Source: Poindextera sp036272595
GTDB lineage: Bacteria > Pseudomonadota > Alphaproteobacteria > Caulobacterales > Caulobacteraceae
Assembly: GCA_036272595.1 (NCBI GenBank)
Contig: DATAYM010000077.1
Span: forward strand, 84,569 to 148,568
Reading direction: 5' to 3'
Length of the DNA: 64,000 nt
This document shows positions 8,435-16,806 of this stretch, piece after piece; the first letter of the stretch is position 1; the number at the start of each line of letters is the position of its first letter. The notes under the pieces were generated by a model. The model searched no databases, was not told the origin of the DNA, and was given only the letters and a program-made list of their open reading frames with translations. A program made the translations under genes and the position numbers.

Positions 8435-8473
8435 GGGTCTGGAATAGCGCGGTCAGGCGCCTATTCTAGACCC
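8435..8473. promoter_or_regulatory. inverted repeat upstream of the desaturase-family gene
   Basis: GGGTCTGGAATAG (8435-8447) and CTATTCTAGACCC (8461-8473) are inverted repeats matching at 12 of 13 positions across a 13-base spacer, ending 43 bases before the ATG at 8517. A second small palindrome, ACCCC-ATTGTT-GGGGT, overlaps the left arm. It could be an operator or an mRNA hairpin; no regulator is adjacent. Confidence 0.45.
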
Positions 8474-8516
8474 CGCGCGCGGAACGGGTAGCCGGGCGCT
8501 GACGGGGACGACGCCC

Positions 8517-9425
8517 ATGCTGCGGAAGGCGGCCAGGTATCTTTATGCGCCGGCCATGATGGTCGGCATGAACGGGGCGGCGGTCTGGATCGTCGCCGCC
8601 AGAGGCATGGCCGGGGTCGGCTGGCTCCTGCCGCTGTTTGCGCTGGCGCTGAGCCTCTCCTTCCTGGTCGAGCGCTGGATACCCTACGCGCCCGAATGGA
8701 ACGTCCGGCGCGGCGACCTGAAGCGCGACATCGCCCAGGCCGTCACCACCCAGACCATCACCCTCGCCGGCGTGCTGATGATCCCGGTCGCCGCCCACAT
8801 GCGGCCCTGGCGCAACCCGTGGCCCTACGATCTGCCGCTCTGGGTCCAGGTGGTGATGAGCCTGTTCATCGCCGACGCCGGCGTCACGCTCGCCCACTAT
8901 CTCAGCCACCGCATCCCCTGGCTGTGGCCGTTTCACGCCGGCCATCACTCGCCGGAGCGGATGTATGGGCTGAACGGCCTGATCCGCCACCCGATCCAGC
9001 AGATGCTGGAGATCTTCATGGCCTCGGCCGTGCTGATCGCCATGGGGCTGCCGATCAAGATCGGCTACCTGCTCGCCTTCGCCATCGCCGTCCAGCTTCT
9101 GCTGCAGCACTCCAACGCCGACATGCGGCTGGGGCCGTTGCGCTATGTGCTCGCGGTCGGGCCGGTGCATCGCCGCCACCATCTGCGGCAGGTGAAGGGC
9201 TTCGGGGTCAATTTCGGCCTGTTCACCAATGTCTGGGACTATCTGCTCGGCGTCGCCGATTGCGGCTACGGCCCCGAGGCGAGCGCGGGCGAGATCGGCC
9301 TCGAGGATTCCGCCTATCCGATCGGCTATTCCGCCCAGTTGGCCTATCCCTTCACCCGGCCCCGGCCCGAGGCCGGGAGCCGGCCGCAGAGCAAGACCGA
9401 AATCGGCTCGGAGGCCAGGTCCTGA
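8517..9425 (+). CDS. sterol desaturase / fatty acid hydroxylase superfamily protein
   Basis: A 302-residue integral membrane diiron enzyme. The histidine clusters typical of the superfamily are visible: HYLSH (HX3H, about residue 127), HAGHH (HX2HH, about 141) and HRRHH (about 221), flanked by hydrophobic helices at the N-terminus, mid-protein and before the last cluster. Members hydroxylate or desaturate lipids, sterols, hopanoids or carotenoids using O2; the substrate here cannot be read from sequence. The stop codon (TGA 9423-9425) overlaps a possible CTG start of the sirtuin gene, so the two are probably translationally coupled. Confidence 0.88.
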   Translation: MLRKAARYLYAPAMMVGMNGAAVWIVAARGMAGVGWLLPLFALALSLSFLVERWIPYAPEWNVRRGDLKRDIAQAVTTQTITLAGVLMIPVAAHMRPWRNPWPYDLPLWVQVVMSLFIADAGVTLAHYLSHRIPWLWPFHAGHHSPERMYGLNGLIRHPIQQMLEIFMASAVLIAMGLPIKIGYLLAFAIAVQLLLQHSNADMRLGPLRYVLAVGPVHRRHHLRQVKGFGVNFGLFTNVWDYLLGVADCGYGPEASAGEIGLEDSAYPIGYSAQLAYPFTRPRPEAGSRPQSKTEIGSEARS

Positions 9426-9451
9426 GCACGGCCCGTGAGCAGCTGGCGCGG

Positions 9452-10171
9452 ATGATCGCGGACGCCCGGCGCGTCGTCGTCTTCACCGGCGCCGGCATTT
9501 CCACCGAGTCCGGCATCCCCGATTTCCGCAGCCCCGGCGGCGTCTGGAGCCGGATGAGCCCGATCTATTTCCAGGAGTTCGTCGGCAGCGAGGACAAGCG
9601 CCGCGAGGCCTGGACCCGGGCCTTTTCCGGCGTCGCCGGCTGGGTCGGCAAGAGCCCCAACGCCGGCCACCGCGCCGTCACCGAGCTGGCCGGCCTTGGC
9701 AAGGTCGCCGCGGTCATCACCCAGAATGTCGACAATCTGCACCAGGCCTCCGGCATGCCGCCGGAGAAGGTGATCGAGCTGCACGGCAACGCCGGCTATG
9801 CCGCCTGCCTCGATTGCGGCCTGCGGCACGAGCTCGACGATCTGAAGGCCGCCTTCCTGGCGACGGGCGCCCTGCCCGCCTGCCGGTCGTGCGCCGGCAT
9901 CGTCAAGACCGCCACCATCTCCTTCGGCCAGTCGCTGCCCGAAGCCGCCCTGGCCCGCGCCGAGGCCGAGAGCCTGGCCTGCGACCTCTTCCTGGTGCTG
10001 GGCTCGTCCCTGGTGGTCTATCCCGCCTCCGCCTTCCCGCAGATCGCCAGGCAGAACGGCGCGAGGCTGGCCATCGTCAACCGCGAGCCGACCGACCAGG
10101 ACGCGGAGGCCGATCTCGTCCTGCACGACGAGATCGGGCCGGTGATGAGCGAGGTTGCGTCCCTGGTCTAG
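9452..10171 (+). CDS. NAD-dependent protein deacylase (sirtuin, Sir2 family)
   Basis: Removes acyl groups from protein lysines using NAD+. Motifs: GAGISTESGIPDFRSPGG (NAD pocket), TQNVDNLH, the catalytic His in IELHGN, a zinc site CLDC..CRSC, and LGSSLVVYPAS near the end. The ATG at 9452 gives about 239 residues. A longer form is likely: an in-frame CTG at 9422, within the CTGA overlap with the desaturase stop, has a GGAGG ribosome site (9410-9414) at 7-base spacing, whereas the ATG has none. That form would begin (M)STAREQLARMIADARR. The next gene encodes a biotin-dependent acyl-CoA carboxylase, but a palindromic repeat separates them. Family certain; start uncertain. Confidence 0.92.
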   Translation: MIADARRVVVFTGAGISTESGIPDFRSPGGVWSRMSPIYFQEFVGSEDKRREAWTRAFSGVAGWVGKSPNAGHRAVTELAGLGKVAAVITQNVDNLHQASGMPPEKVIELHGNAGYAACLDCGLRHELDDLKAAFLATGALPACRSCAGIVKTATISFGQSLPEAALARAEAESLACDLFLVLGSSLVVYPASAFPQIARQNGARLAIVNREPTDQDAEADLVLHDEIGPVMSEVASLV

Positions 10172-10240
10172 ACCCTCGAAAAAGGCTTCTCTTTAAAGAG
10201 AGCCTCGCTTGGGCTCCGGCGATTCATTTCAAGCGCCCCT

Positions 10241-10373
10241 TCCCCCTCGATGGGGGAAGTGGAGGGTTGGGGGTGTGGCTGCGGCGTTGAGGGGCGAGCG
10301 CAATTGGGCTCGGCGCCCACTCGCGCGTTTCGCCATTTGCTGCGGCCACACCCAACCCTCCCCATCGAGGGGA
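10241..10373. repeat. long imperfect inverted repeat
   Basis: The arm 10241-10286 (core CCCCTCGATGGGGG..GGAGGGTTGGGGGTGTGGC) is answered by 10341-10373 (GCCACACCCAACCCTCC..CATCGAGGGG) across about 55 bases. Each arm also contains a local palindrome. It lies between co-directional genes. Similar G/C-run palindromes occur at 31514-31653 and 36861-37027. It would form a large hairpin in the transcript and is non-coding. Confidence 0.75.
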
Positions 10374-10435
10374 GAGCTTTGTCAAAGTGAGCCTCGCCAA
10401 AAAGCGGGGCCATAAGGAAACGGGCGGAAGCGTCG

Positions 10436-13400
10436 ATGTTCAAGAAGATCCTCATCGCCAATCGCGGCGAGATCGCCATCCGCATCGCGCGCACCGCCGC
10501 CGAGATGGGCGTCGCCACCGTGGCGGTGTTTTCCGAGGACGACGCCCAGTCCCTGCATCTGAAGGCCGCCGATGAACTCTATGCCCTGAGCGGGACCGGC
10601 GCGGCCGCCTATCTCGACGGGGCGCAGATCTGCGCCGCCGCCCGGGCCATGGACTGCGACGCCGTCCACCCCGGCTATGGCTTCCTTAGCGAGAACGCCG
10701 GCTTCGCCACCCTCTGCGCCGGGAACGATCTGGTATTCATCGGGCCGACCCCGGCGACGCTGGAGCTGTTCGGCGACAAGACCAGGGCGCGGGAGCTGGC
10801 CATCGCCTGCGGCGTGCCGGTGCTGGCCGGTTCGACCGGCCCGGTGACCGAGGCGGAGGCGCAGCATTTCCTGGCCGCCTTCGGCGAGGGCGGCGCGGTG
10901 ATGCTGAAGGCGGTGGCCGGGGGCGGCGGCCGCGGCATGCGCCCGGTGACCCGCGTCGAGGACATGGCCGAGGCCTATGCCCGCTGCAGCTCCGAGGCGC
11001 TGAAGGCCTTCGGCAGCGGCGAGGTCTATGTCGAGCGCTTCCTGCCCCATGCCCGCCATATCGAGACGCAGATCCTCGGCGACGGCGAGGCGGTGGCGCA
11101 CCTGTGGGACCGCGAATGCAGCCTGCAGCGCCAGCGGCAGAAGCTGATCGAGGTCGCCCCGGTGACCACCCTGGACCTCGACGTGCGGGCGAGCCTGCTG
11201 GACGCCGCCGTGCGCCTGGGCAAGGCCGCCGGCTACCGCGGCCTCGGCACCGTCGAGTTCCTGGTCGATTCGCGCCAGCGCGAGGGTGCCGAGTTCGTCT
11301 TCATTGAGGCCAATCCGCGCCTGCAGGTGGAGCATACGGTGACCGAGGAAGTCACCGGCCTCGACCTGGTCCGCCTGCAGATCGAGATCGCCGACGGCGC
11401 CACATTGGCGGCGCTGAACCTGACCCAGGACAATGTGCCCACTCCGCGCGGCGTCGCCATCGAGGCGCGGGTCAACCTGGAGACCATGGCCGCCGACGGG
11501 ACCGCCCGGCCGAGCGGCGGGCTGCTCTCCGCCTACGAGGCGCCGTCAGGCCCCGGCGTGCGCGTCGACGGCTTCGGCTACAGCGGCTACCGCACCAGCC
11601 TGCGCTTCGACTCGCTGCTGGCCAAGCTGATCGTCCACGCCGGCGCCGGCGGCCTCGCCGACGCGGCGCGCAAGGCCCGGCGGGCGCTGGCCGAGTTCAA
11701 CATCGCCGGCGCCGCCACCAACATCCCCTTCCTGCGCGCCCTGCTGGCCCATCCGGCCTTCGCCGCCGGCGAGATCGACACCGGCTTCGTCGAGGCCCAC
11801 ATGGCCGAACTGGTCGCCGCCGTCGCCGCCGAGGCCCCGGCCACGACAACCGGCGCGCCGGCCCAGCGCACCGCCGGCGCGAGGATCGACACAGTCGATC
11901 CCCTGGCCGTGCTGGCCCATGGCAAGGGCGAAGGCCTGGCGGCCGCCGTCGCCCGCGTCGCCGAGACGCCTGTCCTCGAGGACGTCGAAGGCCCGGCCGG
12001 GACCACCGCCCTGCGCGCGCCGTTGCAGGGCACGGTGGTCAGCCTGGCGGTCGAGCCCGGCCAGCCGATCCGCGCCGGCCAGGCCGCCCTGATCATGGAA
12101 TCCATGAAGATGGAGCACGTGATCGAGGCCCCGGTCAGCGGCTATGTCCGTAGCCTGGCCGCCGCCGTCGGCGACGCGGTGTTCGAGGGGCACGCCCTGG
12201 TCTTCATCGAGGAGGCCGATCTCGGCGCCGCCGGCGCCGCCGAGGCCGCCGCCGTCGACCTGGACGCCGTCCGCCCCGACCTGGCCGAGGTGCTGGAGCG
12301 CCATCGGCTGACCCTGGACGAGGCGCGCCCCGGCGCCGTCGAGCGCCGCCGCAAGACCGGCCAGCGCACCGCCCGGGAGAATGTCGAGGATCTGCTCGAC
12401 CCCGGCTCCTTCACCGAATACGGCCCGCTGACGGTCGCCGCGCGCCGCCGCCGCAACACCCTTGAGGAGCTGATCGAGCAGACCCCGGCCGACGGCATGG
12501 TCATGGGGCTAGGCCGGGTCAACGGCCAGTTCTTCCCCGACGAGGCCGCCCGGGTCGCGGTGATGGCCTACGACTACACCGTGCTGGCCGGGACCCAGGG
12601 CGCCTACAACCACCACAAGATGGACCGCCTGACCGAGATCGCCGAGCGGTGGCGACTGCCCACGGTCTTCTTCTGCGAGGGCGGCGGCGGCCGGCCCGGC
12701 GACACCGAGGGCGGCGGCTTCATCCGCGGCTTCGAGTTCTGGGGCCGCATGTCCGGCGTCGCGCCGCTGGTCGGGATCACCTCCGGCCGCTGCTTCGCCG
12801 GCAACGCCTCGGTGCTAGGCTGCTGCGACGTGATCATCGCCACCCGGGATTCGACCATCGGCATGGGCGGCCCGGCGATGATCGAGGGCGGCGGGCTCGG
12901 CATCTTCCGCCCGGAGGAGATCGGGCCGGTCAGCGTCCAGGAGCCCAACGGCGTCATCGACATCGTCGCCGAGGACGAGGCCGACGCGGTGCGCATCGCC
13001 AAGCAGTACCTGGCCTATTTCCAAGGCCCGCTACCGGCCTGGACCGCCGGCGACCAGCGGGCCCTGCGCAACATCATCCCGGAGAACCGCCTCAGGGTCT
13101 ACGACGTCCGCGAGCTGATCGGCATCCTGGCTGACGAAGGCTCGGTGCTGGAGATCCGCCCCAAGTTCGGCCAGACCATGGTGGCCGCGCTGATCCGCAT
13201 CGAGGGCCGCGCCATCGGCGTCATCGCCAACAATCCCAAGGTGCTGGGCGGCGCGATCGATTCCGACGGCTCCGACAAGGCCGCCCGCTTCCTGCAGCTG
13301 TGCGAAGCCTACGACATCCCGGTGCTGTCGCTCTCCGACACGCCGGGCATGATGGTCGGGCCGGAGATCGAGAAGACCGCCCTGGTGCGTCACTGCTCGC

Positions 13401-13813
13401 GCCTGTTCATCATCGGGGCCAACCTGACCGTGCCGCTGCTCAGCGTCATCCTGCGCAAGAGCTATGGCCTGGGCGCCATCGCCATGACCGGCGGCAGCTA
13501 TCAGGCCTCGATGTTCGCCGTCGCCTGGCCCACCGGCGAGTTCGGCGGCATGGGCCTGGAGGGCTCGGTCAAGCTGGGCTACCGCAACGAGCTGGCGGCG
13601 ATCGCCGATCCGGCCGAGCGGCGGGCGCGGTTCGACGAGATGGTCGCCCGCGCCTATGCCGCCGGCAAGGCGCTGAACCGCGCCGCCACCTACGGCATCG
13701 ACGACGTGATCGATCCGGCCGATACTCGCGCCTGGGTGATGGGTGCGCTGCGTTCCATGCCGCCACCGACGCCGCGAGCGGAAAAGAAGCTTCGCTGGAT
13801 CGACGCGTGGTGA
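10436..13813 (+). CDS. single-chain biotin-dependent acyl-CoA carboxylase (BC-BCCP-CT)
   Basis: A 1125-residue protein carrying all three parts of a biotin-dependent carboxylase. Residues about 1-450 are biotin carboxylase (MFKKILIANRGEIAIRI start, ATP-grasp loop AVAGGGGRGMR near 160, EANPRLQVEHTVTE near 290). A biotinyl domain follows with ESMKMEH, whose acceptor is Lys558. The last 500 residues are a carboxyltransferase (TGQRTARENVEDLLDPGSF, then RCFAGNAS, and LSDTPGMMVGPEIEK). It fixes bicarbonate onto an acyl-CoA such as acetyl-, propionyl- or a longer acyl-CoA. Single-chain carboxylases of this kind are known in some bacteria as homohexamers with broad acyl-CoA range; substrate is not deducible here. 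A cytochrome c' gene follows 40 bases later. Confidence 0.92.
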   Translation: MFKKILIANRGEIAIRIARTAAEMGVATVAVFSEDDAQSLHLKAADELYALSGTGAAAYLDGAQICAAARAMDCDAVHPGYGFLSENAGFATLCAGNDLVFIGPTPATLELFGDKTRARELAIACGVPVLAGSTGPVTEAEAQHFLAAFGEGGAVMLKAVAGGGGRGMRPVTRVEDMAEAYARCSSEALKAFGSGEVYVERFLPHARHIETQILGDGEAVAHLWDRECSLQRQRQKLIEVAPVTTLDLDVRASLLDAAVRLGKAAGYRGLGTVEFLVDSRQREGAEFVFIEANPRLQVEHTVTEEVTGLDLVRLQIEIADGATLAALNLTQDNVPTPRGVAIEARVNLETMAADGTARPSGGLLSAYEAPSGPGVRVDGFGYSGYRTSLRFDSLLAKLIVHAGAGGLADAARKARRALAEFNIAGAATNIPFLRALLAHPAFAAGEIDTGFVEAHMAELVAAVAAEAPATTTGAPAQRTAGARIDTVDPLAVLAHGKGEGLAAAVARVAETPVLEDVEGPAGTTALRAPLQGTVVSLAVEPGQPIRAGQAALIMESMKMEHVIEAPVSGYVRSLAAAVGDAVFEGHALVFIEEADLGAAGAAEAAAVDLDAVRPDLAEVLERHRLTLDEARPGAVERRRKTGQRTARENVEDLLDPGSFTEYGPLTVAARRRRNTLEELIEQTPADGMVMGLGRVNGQFFPDEAARVAVMAYDYTVLAGTQGAYNHHKMDRLTEIAERWRLPTVFFCEGGGGRPGDTEGGGFIRGFEFWGRMSGVAPLVGITSGRCFAGNASVLGCCDVIIATRDSTIGMGGPAMIEGGGLGIFRPEEIGPVSVQEPNGVIDIVAEDEADAVRIAKQYLAYFQGPLPAWTAGDQRALRNIIPENRLRVYDVRELIGILADEGSVLEIRPKFGQTMVAALIRIEGRAIGVIANNPKVLGGAIDSDGSDKAARFLQLCEAYDIPVLSLSDTPGMMVGPEIEKTALVRHCSRLFIIGANLTVPLLSVILRKSYGLGAIAMTGGSYQASMFAVAWPTGEFGGMGLEGSVKLGYRNELAAIADPAERRARFDEMVARAYAAGKALNRAATYGIDDVIDPADTRAWVMGALRSMPPPTPRAEKKLRWIDAW

Positions 13814-13853
13814 TATCGCGGCTCTGAACAGCAATAGGTGTGGAGGCTCGAGG

Positions 13854-14315
13854 ATGCGGACGAAAGCCATACTGACCGGGGCCGTCGCGGCGCTGGCCCT
13901 GGCCGCGGCCGGCGCGGCCCTGGCCGCCGACATGGGCGCCGCGATCAAGGCGCGCCAGGACCACTACAAGGCCATCGGCGCGGCGTCGAAGGGCATCTAT
14001 GACGAGCTGAACAAGCCCGCGCCGCAGGCGGCGGTGATCGCCGGCTATGCCCGCCAGCTCGACCAGCTGGCGCCGCAGATCCCGACCTGGTTCCCGGCCG
14101 GCAGCGGCCCGGACTCCGGCCTGAAGACCCGCGCCAAGGCCGAGATCTGGACCCAGCCCGCCGCGTTCAAGACCGCCGCCGACAACTTCGCGGCCGCGGC
14201 GCGGCATTTCGACGTGACCGCCGCCGGCGGCGATCTCGGCGCCATCCGCGCCGAATATCCGGCCCTGACCAAGACCTGCGGCGGCTGCCACAGCCAGTTC
14301 CGCGCCAAGGAGTAG
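13854..14315 (+). CDS. class II cytochrome c (cytochrome c')
   Basis: A 153-residue secreted haem protein. A signal peptide covers about residues 1-25 (basic start MRTK, Ala-rich core, AALAA cleavage region), followed by a helical body and the haem-binding CGGCH close to the C-terminus, as in cytochrome c' four-helix bundles. These periplasmic proteins bind NO or CO or carry electrons to a partner membrane cytochrome. The ATG at 13854 is preceded by GAGG. The gene ends in TAG at 14313-14315. The same frame continues straight into cytochrome b561, its probable partner. Confidence 0.9.
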   Translation: MRTKAILTGAVAALALAAAGAALAADMGAAIKARQDHYKAIGAASKGIYDELNKPAPQAAVIAGYARQLDQLAPQIPTWFPAGSGPDSGLKTRAKAEIWTQPAAFKTAADNFAAAARHFDVTAAGGDLGAIRAEYPALTKTCGGCHSQFRAKE

Positions 14316-14321
14316 CGTCGC

Positions 14322-15017
14322 ATTCCGACGACGGACGCCCAGGGGCGCGCCCAGGGGCGCGCTAAGACCCGCACCTACATCTGGGACGGGCCGACGCGGC
14401 TCAGCCATTGGCTGATCGTCGCCCTGGTCGCCGCCCTGTGGTGGACCGGCGAGAACGACCAACTCGACCTGCACCGCGACGCTGGGTTCGTGCTGCTGGC
14501 GGTGGTGATCTTCCGGCTGATCTGGGGCTTCGTCGGCGGTTCCACCGCCCGCTTTGCCGATTTCCTGCGCGGGCCGCGCGCCATCGGCGCCTATGTCGGC
14601 GACCTCGTCCGTGGACGGATGGACAATGTGGTCATCGGCCACAATCCGCTGGGCGGCTGGAGCGTCGCGGCCATGCTGGCGCTGCTGGCCGCGGAGCTGA
14701 CGCTCGGCCTGTTCACCGTCGACGTCGACGGCGATCAGCCCGGGCCGCTGGCCCGGTTCATCAGCTTCGACCAGGGCCGCATGGTCGCCGGCTGGCACCA
14801 CTGGCTGTTCAACGGCCTGCTGGCCCTGATCGGCCTGCACCTGGCGGCCATCGTCTTCTACGCCGTGGTCAAACGCGACAACCTAGTCGGCCCGATGCTC
14901 ACCGGCGCCAAGTCCCACGCCGGCGATCCCGCCCCCATGGCGCCCGCGTCGCTCTGGCGGCTCGCGGCTTCCGCGGCCGCGGCCGCGGCGCTGGCGTGGC
15001 TGATCGCGCGCGGATGA
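14322..15017 (+). CDS. cytochrome b561-type membrane haem protein, no canonical start codon
   Basis: A membrane cytochrome b of the b561/prokaryotic type. It has the expected N-terminus KTRTYIWDGPTRLSHWLI (His is a haem ligand), HRDAGF, FRLIWGFVGG, IGHNPLGGW, and WHHWLFNGLLALIGLHLAAI with further ligand histidines; about five helices. It would take electrons from the quinone pool to the upstream cytochrome c'. The frame is the same as that gene, separated only by its TAG, and there is no ATG, GTG or TTG before 14490, which would remove the first helix and ligand. ATT at 14322 has AAGGAG (14307-14312) 9 bases upstream and is the best start, giving 231 residues. A 12-base tandem duplication (14338-14361) adds an extra QGRA near the N-terminus. 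Function clear; start uncertain. Confidence 0.8.
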   Translation: MPTTDAQGRAQGRAKTRTYIWDGPTRLSHWLIVALVAALWWTGENDQLDLHRDAGFVLLAVVIFRLIWGFVGGSTARFADFLRGPRAIGAYVGDLVRGRMDNVVIGHNPLGGWSVAAMLALLAAELTLGLFTVDVDGDQPGPLARFISFDQGRMVAGWHHWLFNGLLALIGLHLAAIVFYAVVKRDNLVGPMLTGAKSHAGDPAPMAPASLWRLAASAAAAAALAWLIARG

Positions 15018-15097
15018 GAAACCCGCTCACCCCCGCGAAGCGGAAACTACGCGTTTTTATTCTGGAGCATTCGTGGGCGGCGCGCCGCGAAGGATGA

Positions 15098-15162
15098 ACC
15101 GCCAAGTTCGCCAAGGACGCCAAGACAAGAGGAACCTTGGCGAACTTGGCGTTCTTGGCGGT
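15098..15162. repeat. GCCAAG-array hairpin element, copy 1
   Basis: The left arm (15098-15124) holds three CGCCAAG units at 9-base spacing; the right arm (15136-15162) holds three CTTGGCG units. The 27-base arms pair at 23 positions around an 11-base loop. A second copy lies at 35511-35587. Both are embedded in similar flanks containing CCCCGCGAAG. It sits between two co-directional genes and carries no open frame of interest. Probably a mobile palindromic repeat that also acts as terminator or mRNA-stability element. Confidence 0.8.
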
Positions 15163-15206
15163 AAAAACCCTTGGTCCCCCCTTCGCGGGGGCGAGCGGAT
15201 GAAAGC

Positions 15207-16610
15207 ATGAACCTCTACGCCCTGCTCCGATCGCGCTTTCCGGCCGACCGGTCATCGCCCTGCATGCTCCTGCCCGACGGAAGCGAAGTCAGCTACGGCG
15301 CGCTGGAAGTGGGCGTCGGCCGGCTGGCGGCGTTGCTGGTGGAGAAGGGCGTCGGGGTCGGCGACCGGGTCGCGGCGCAGACGGCCAAGAGTCCCGAAGC
15401 GCTGATGCTCTATCTGGCCGCCCTGGCGACCGGCGCGGTCTTCCTGCCGCTGAACCCGGCCTATACGGCGGCCGAGGTCGGCTATTTCCTAAAAGACGCC
15501 GAGCCGGCGCTGTTCGTCACCGACGCCGTCGCCCTCAGCCGCGAAGCCGACAGGCTCCGTCCACGGACCGCTATCCACGACGCCGCGCCGGGCGACCTCG
15601 CCGCCCTGGTCTACACCAGCGGCACCACCGGCCGGGCCAAGGGCGCCATGCTCAGCCACCACAACCTCGCCGCCAACGCCCTGGCGCTGCAGTCGGCCTG
15701 GGGCTTCACCGGCGACGACGTGCTCTTGCACGCCCTGCCCATCTTTCACGTGCACGGACTGTTTGTCGCCATCCATTGCGCCCTGCTCTCCGGCGCGCCC
15801 ATGCTCTGGCTCGATCGGTTCGAGGAGGACGCGGTGCTGGCCGCCCTGCCCCGCGCCACGGTGATGATGGGGGTGCCGACCTTCTACAGCCGGCTGCTGG
15901 CCGACCGCCGCTTCACCGCTGAAGCCGCCGCGCACATGCGCCTGTTCATCTCCGGCTCCGCCCCCCTGCTGGAAAGCGCCTTCGACGCCTTCGAGGCCCG
16001 CACCGGAAAGCGCATCCTCGAGCGCTACGGCATGAGCGAGGCGCAGATGATCACCACCAACCCGCTGCACGGCGAGCGGCTGGCCGGCAGCGTCGGCTTC
16101 CCCCTGCCGGGCGTCGCCGTCCGCATCGCCGGCGGCGAGCCGGTCGGAGTGGTCGAGATCGCCGGCCCCAGCGTCACCGCCGGCTACTGGCGCAACGCCG
16201 AAAAGACCGCCCAGGCCTTCACCGAAGACGGCTTCTTCATCACCGGCGATATCGGTCGTCTGGATACGGATGGACGGCTGTGGCTGTCCGGCCGCGCCAA
16301 CGACCTGATCATCTCGGGCGGCCTGAACGTCTATCCGAAGGAGATCGAGCTGGTGCTCGACGACCTGCCCGGCGTCACCGAAAGCGCCGTCATCGGCGTC
16401 GCCCACCCCGACTTCGGCGAGGCGGTGGTGGCGGTGATCGCCGGATCCGGCGACGAGGCCGCGGTCATCCGCGCCGCCCGCGAGCGGCTGGCGGCGTTCA
16501 AGGCGCCGAAACGGGTGGTGTTTGTCGACGACCTGCCGCGCAACGCCATGGGCAAGGTCGAGAAGGCGGCGCTGCGGCGCGCCTATGCCGGCCTGTTCGA
16601 CGTCGGCTGA
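15207..16610 (+). CDS. malonyl-CoA synthetase-like acyl-CoA ligase
   Basis: A 467-residue AMP-forming ligase. Motifs: ATP-binding YTSGTTGRAKGAMLSHHN near 137, LPIFHVHGLFVA, RYGMSEAQMITTNPLHGERLAGSVGFPLPGV, GDIGR, and the C-terminal catalytic Lys in NAMGKVEKAAL. The combination of LPIFHVHGLFVA with the NPLHGER..GSVGFPLPGV segment matches malonyl-CoA synthetases (MatB type), which make malonyl-CoA from malonate, ATP and CoA; methylmalonate may also be used. The ATG at 15207 was chosen over an upstream in-frame TTG. No malonate transporter or decarboxylase is nearby. Ligase certain; malonate specificity probable. Confidence 0.85.
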   Translation: MNLYALLRSRFPADRSSPCMLLPDGSEVSYGALEVGVGRLAALLVEKGVGVGDRVAAQTAKSPEALMLYLAALATGAVFLPLNPAYTAAEVGYFLKDAEPALFVTDAVALSREADRLRPRTAIHDAAPGDLAALVYTSGTTGRAKGAMLSHHNLAANALALQSAWGFTGDDVLLHALPIFHVHGLFVAIHCALLSGAPMLWLDRFEEDAVLAALPRATVMMGVPTFYSRLLADRRFTAEAAAHMRLFISGSAPLLESAFDAFEARTGKRILERYGMSEAQMITTNPLHGERLAGSVGFPLPGVAVRIAGGEPVGVVEIAGPSVTAGYWRNAEKTAQAFTEDGFFITGDIGRLDTDGRLWLSGRANDLIISGGLNVYPKEIELVLDDLPGVTESAVIGVAHPDFGEAVVAVIAGSGDEAAVIRAARERLAAFKAPKRVVFVDDLPRNAMGKVEKAALRRAYAGLFDVG

Positions 16611-16631
16611 GGCGGGCCCGCCCACTTTTTT

Positions 16632-16718
16632 CCGTCATGGCCCGACGTGTTCGGGCCATCCATGATCACCGTCTCCGATCAGGTGCTCATGGGTCCGCCG
16701 CATCCCAGCGGGGGCGGT
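16632..16718. repeat. dispersed composite palindromic element, copy 2
   Basis: Starts CCGTCATGGCCCGACGTGTT with hairpin GGCCCGA..TCGGGCC, then the shared CCATGATCACCGTCTC core and a shortened right half (CCGCATCCCAGCGGGGG) whose terminal ATGACGG has decayed. It lies between the convergent ligase and receptor genes, like the other copies. Confidence 0.8.
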
Positions 16719-16753
16719 AGGGATGGCGCGGCCTTCGTCCGCACAAAGACAAA

Positions 16754-16777
16754 GGGCGCGCCGGTCAAGGCGCGCCC
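16754..16777 (-). terminator. probable intrinsic terminator of the first TonB-receptor gene
   Basis: Read on the minus strand, GGGCGCGCC-TTGACC-GGCGCGCCC forms a perfect 9-bp stem followed by the T-rich TTTGTCTTTG, 30 bases after the receptor stop. The paralogous receptor gene ends with a matching GGCGCGCC hairpin at 20064-20087. Confidence 0.75.
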
Positions 16778-16806
16778 TCCCTTGAGGCAAAGAGTTTGAC
16801 CAAGGA

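Noticed and set aside
13854..15017. Cytochrome c'-b561 as a single fusion protein by TAG readthrough
   Set aside because: The TAG is preceded by AAGGAG, which serves as a ribosome site for a separate start, and separate genes are the family norm. Kept as an alternative in the findings but not annotated as one gene.
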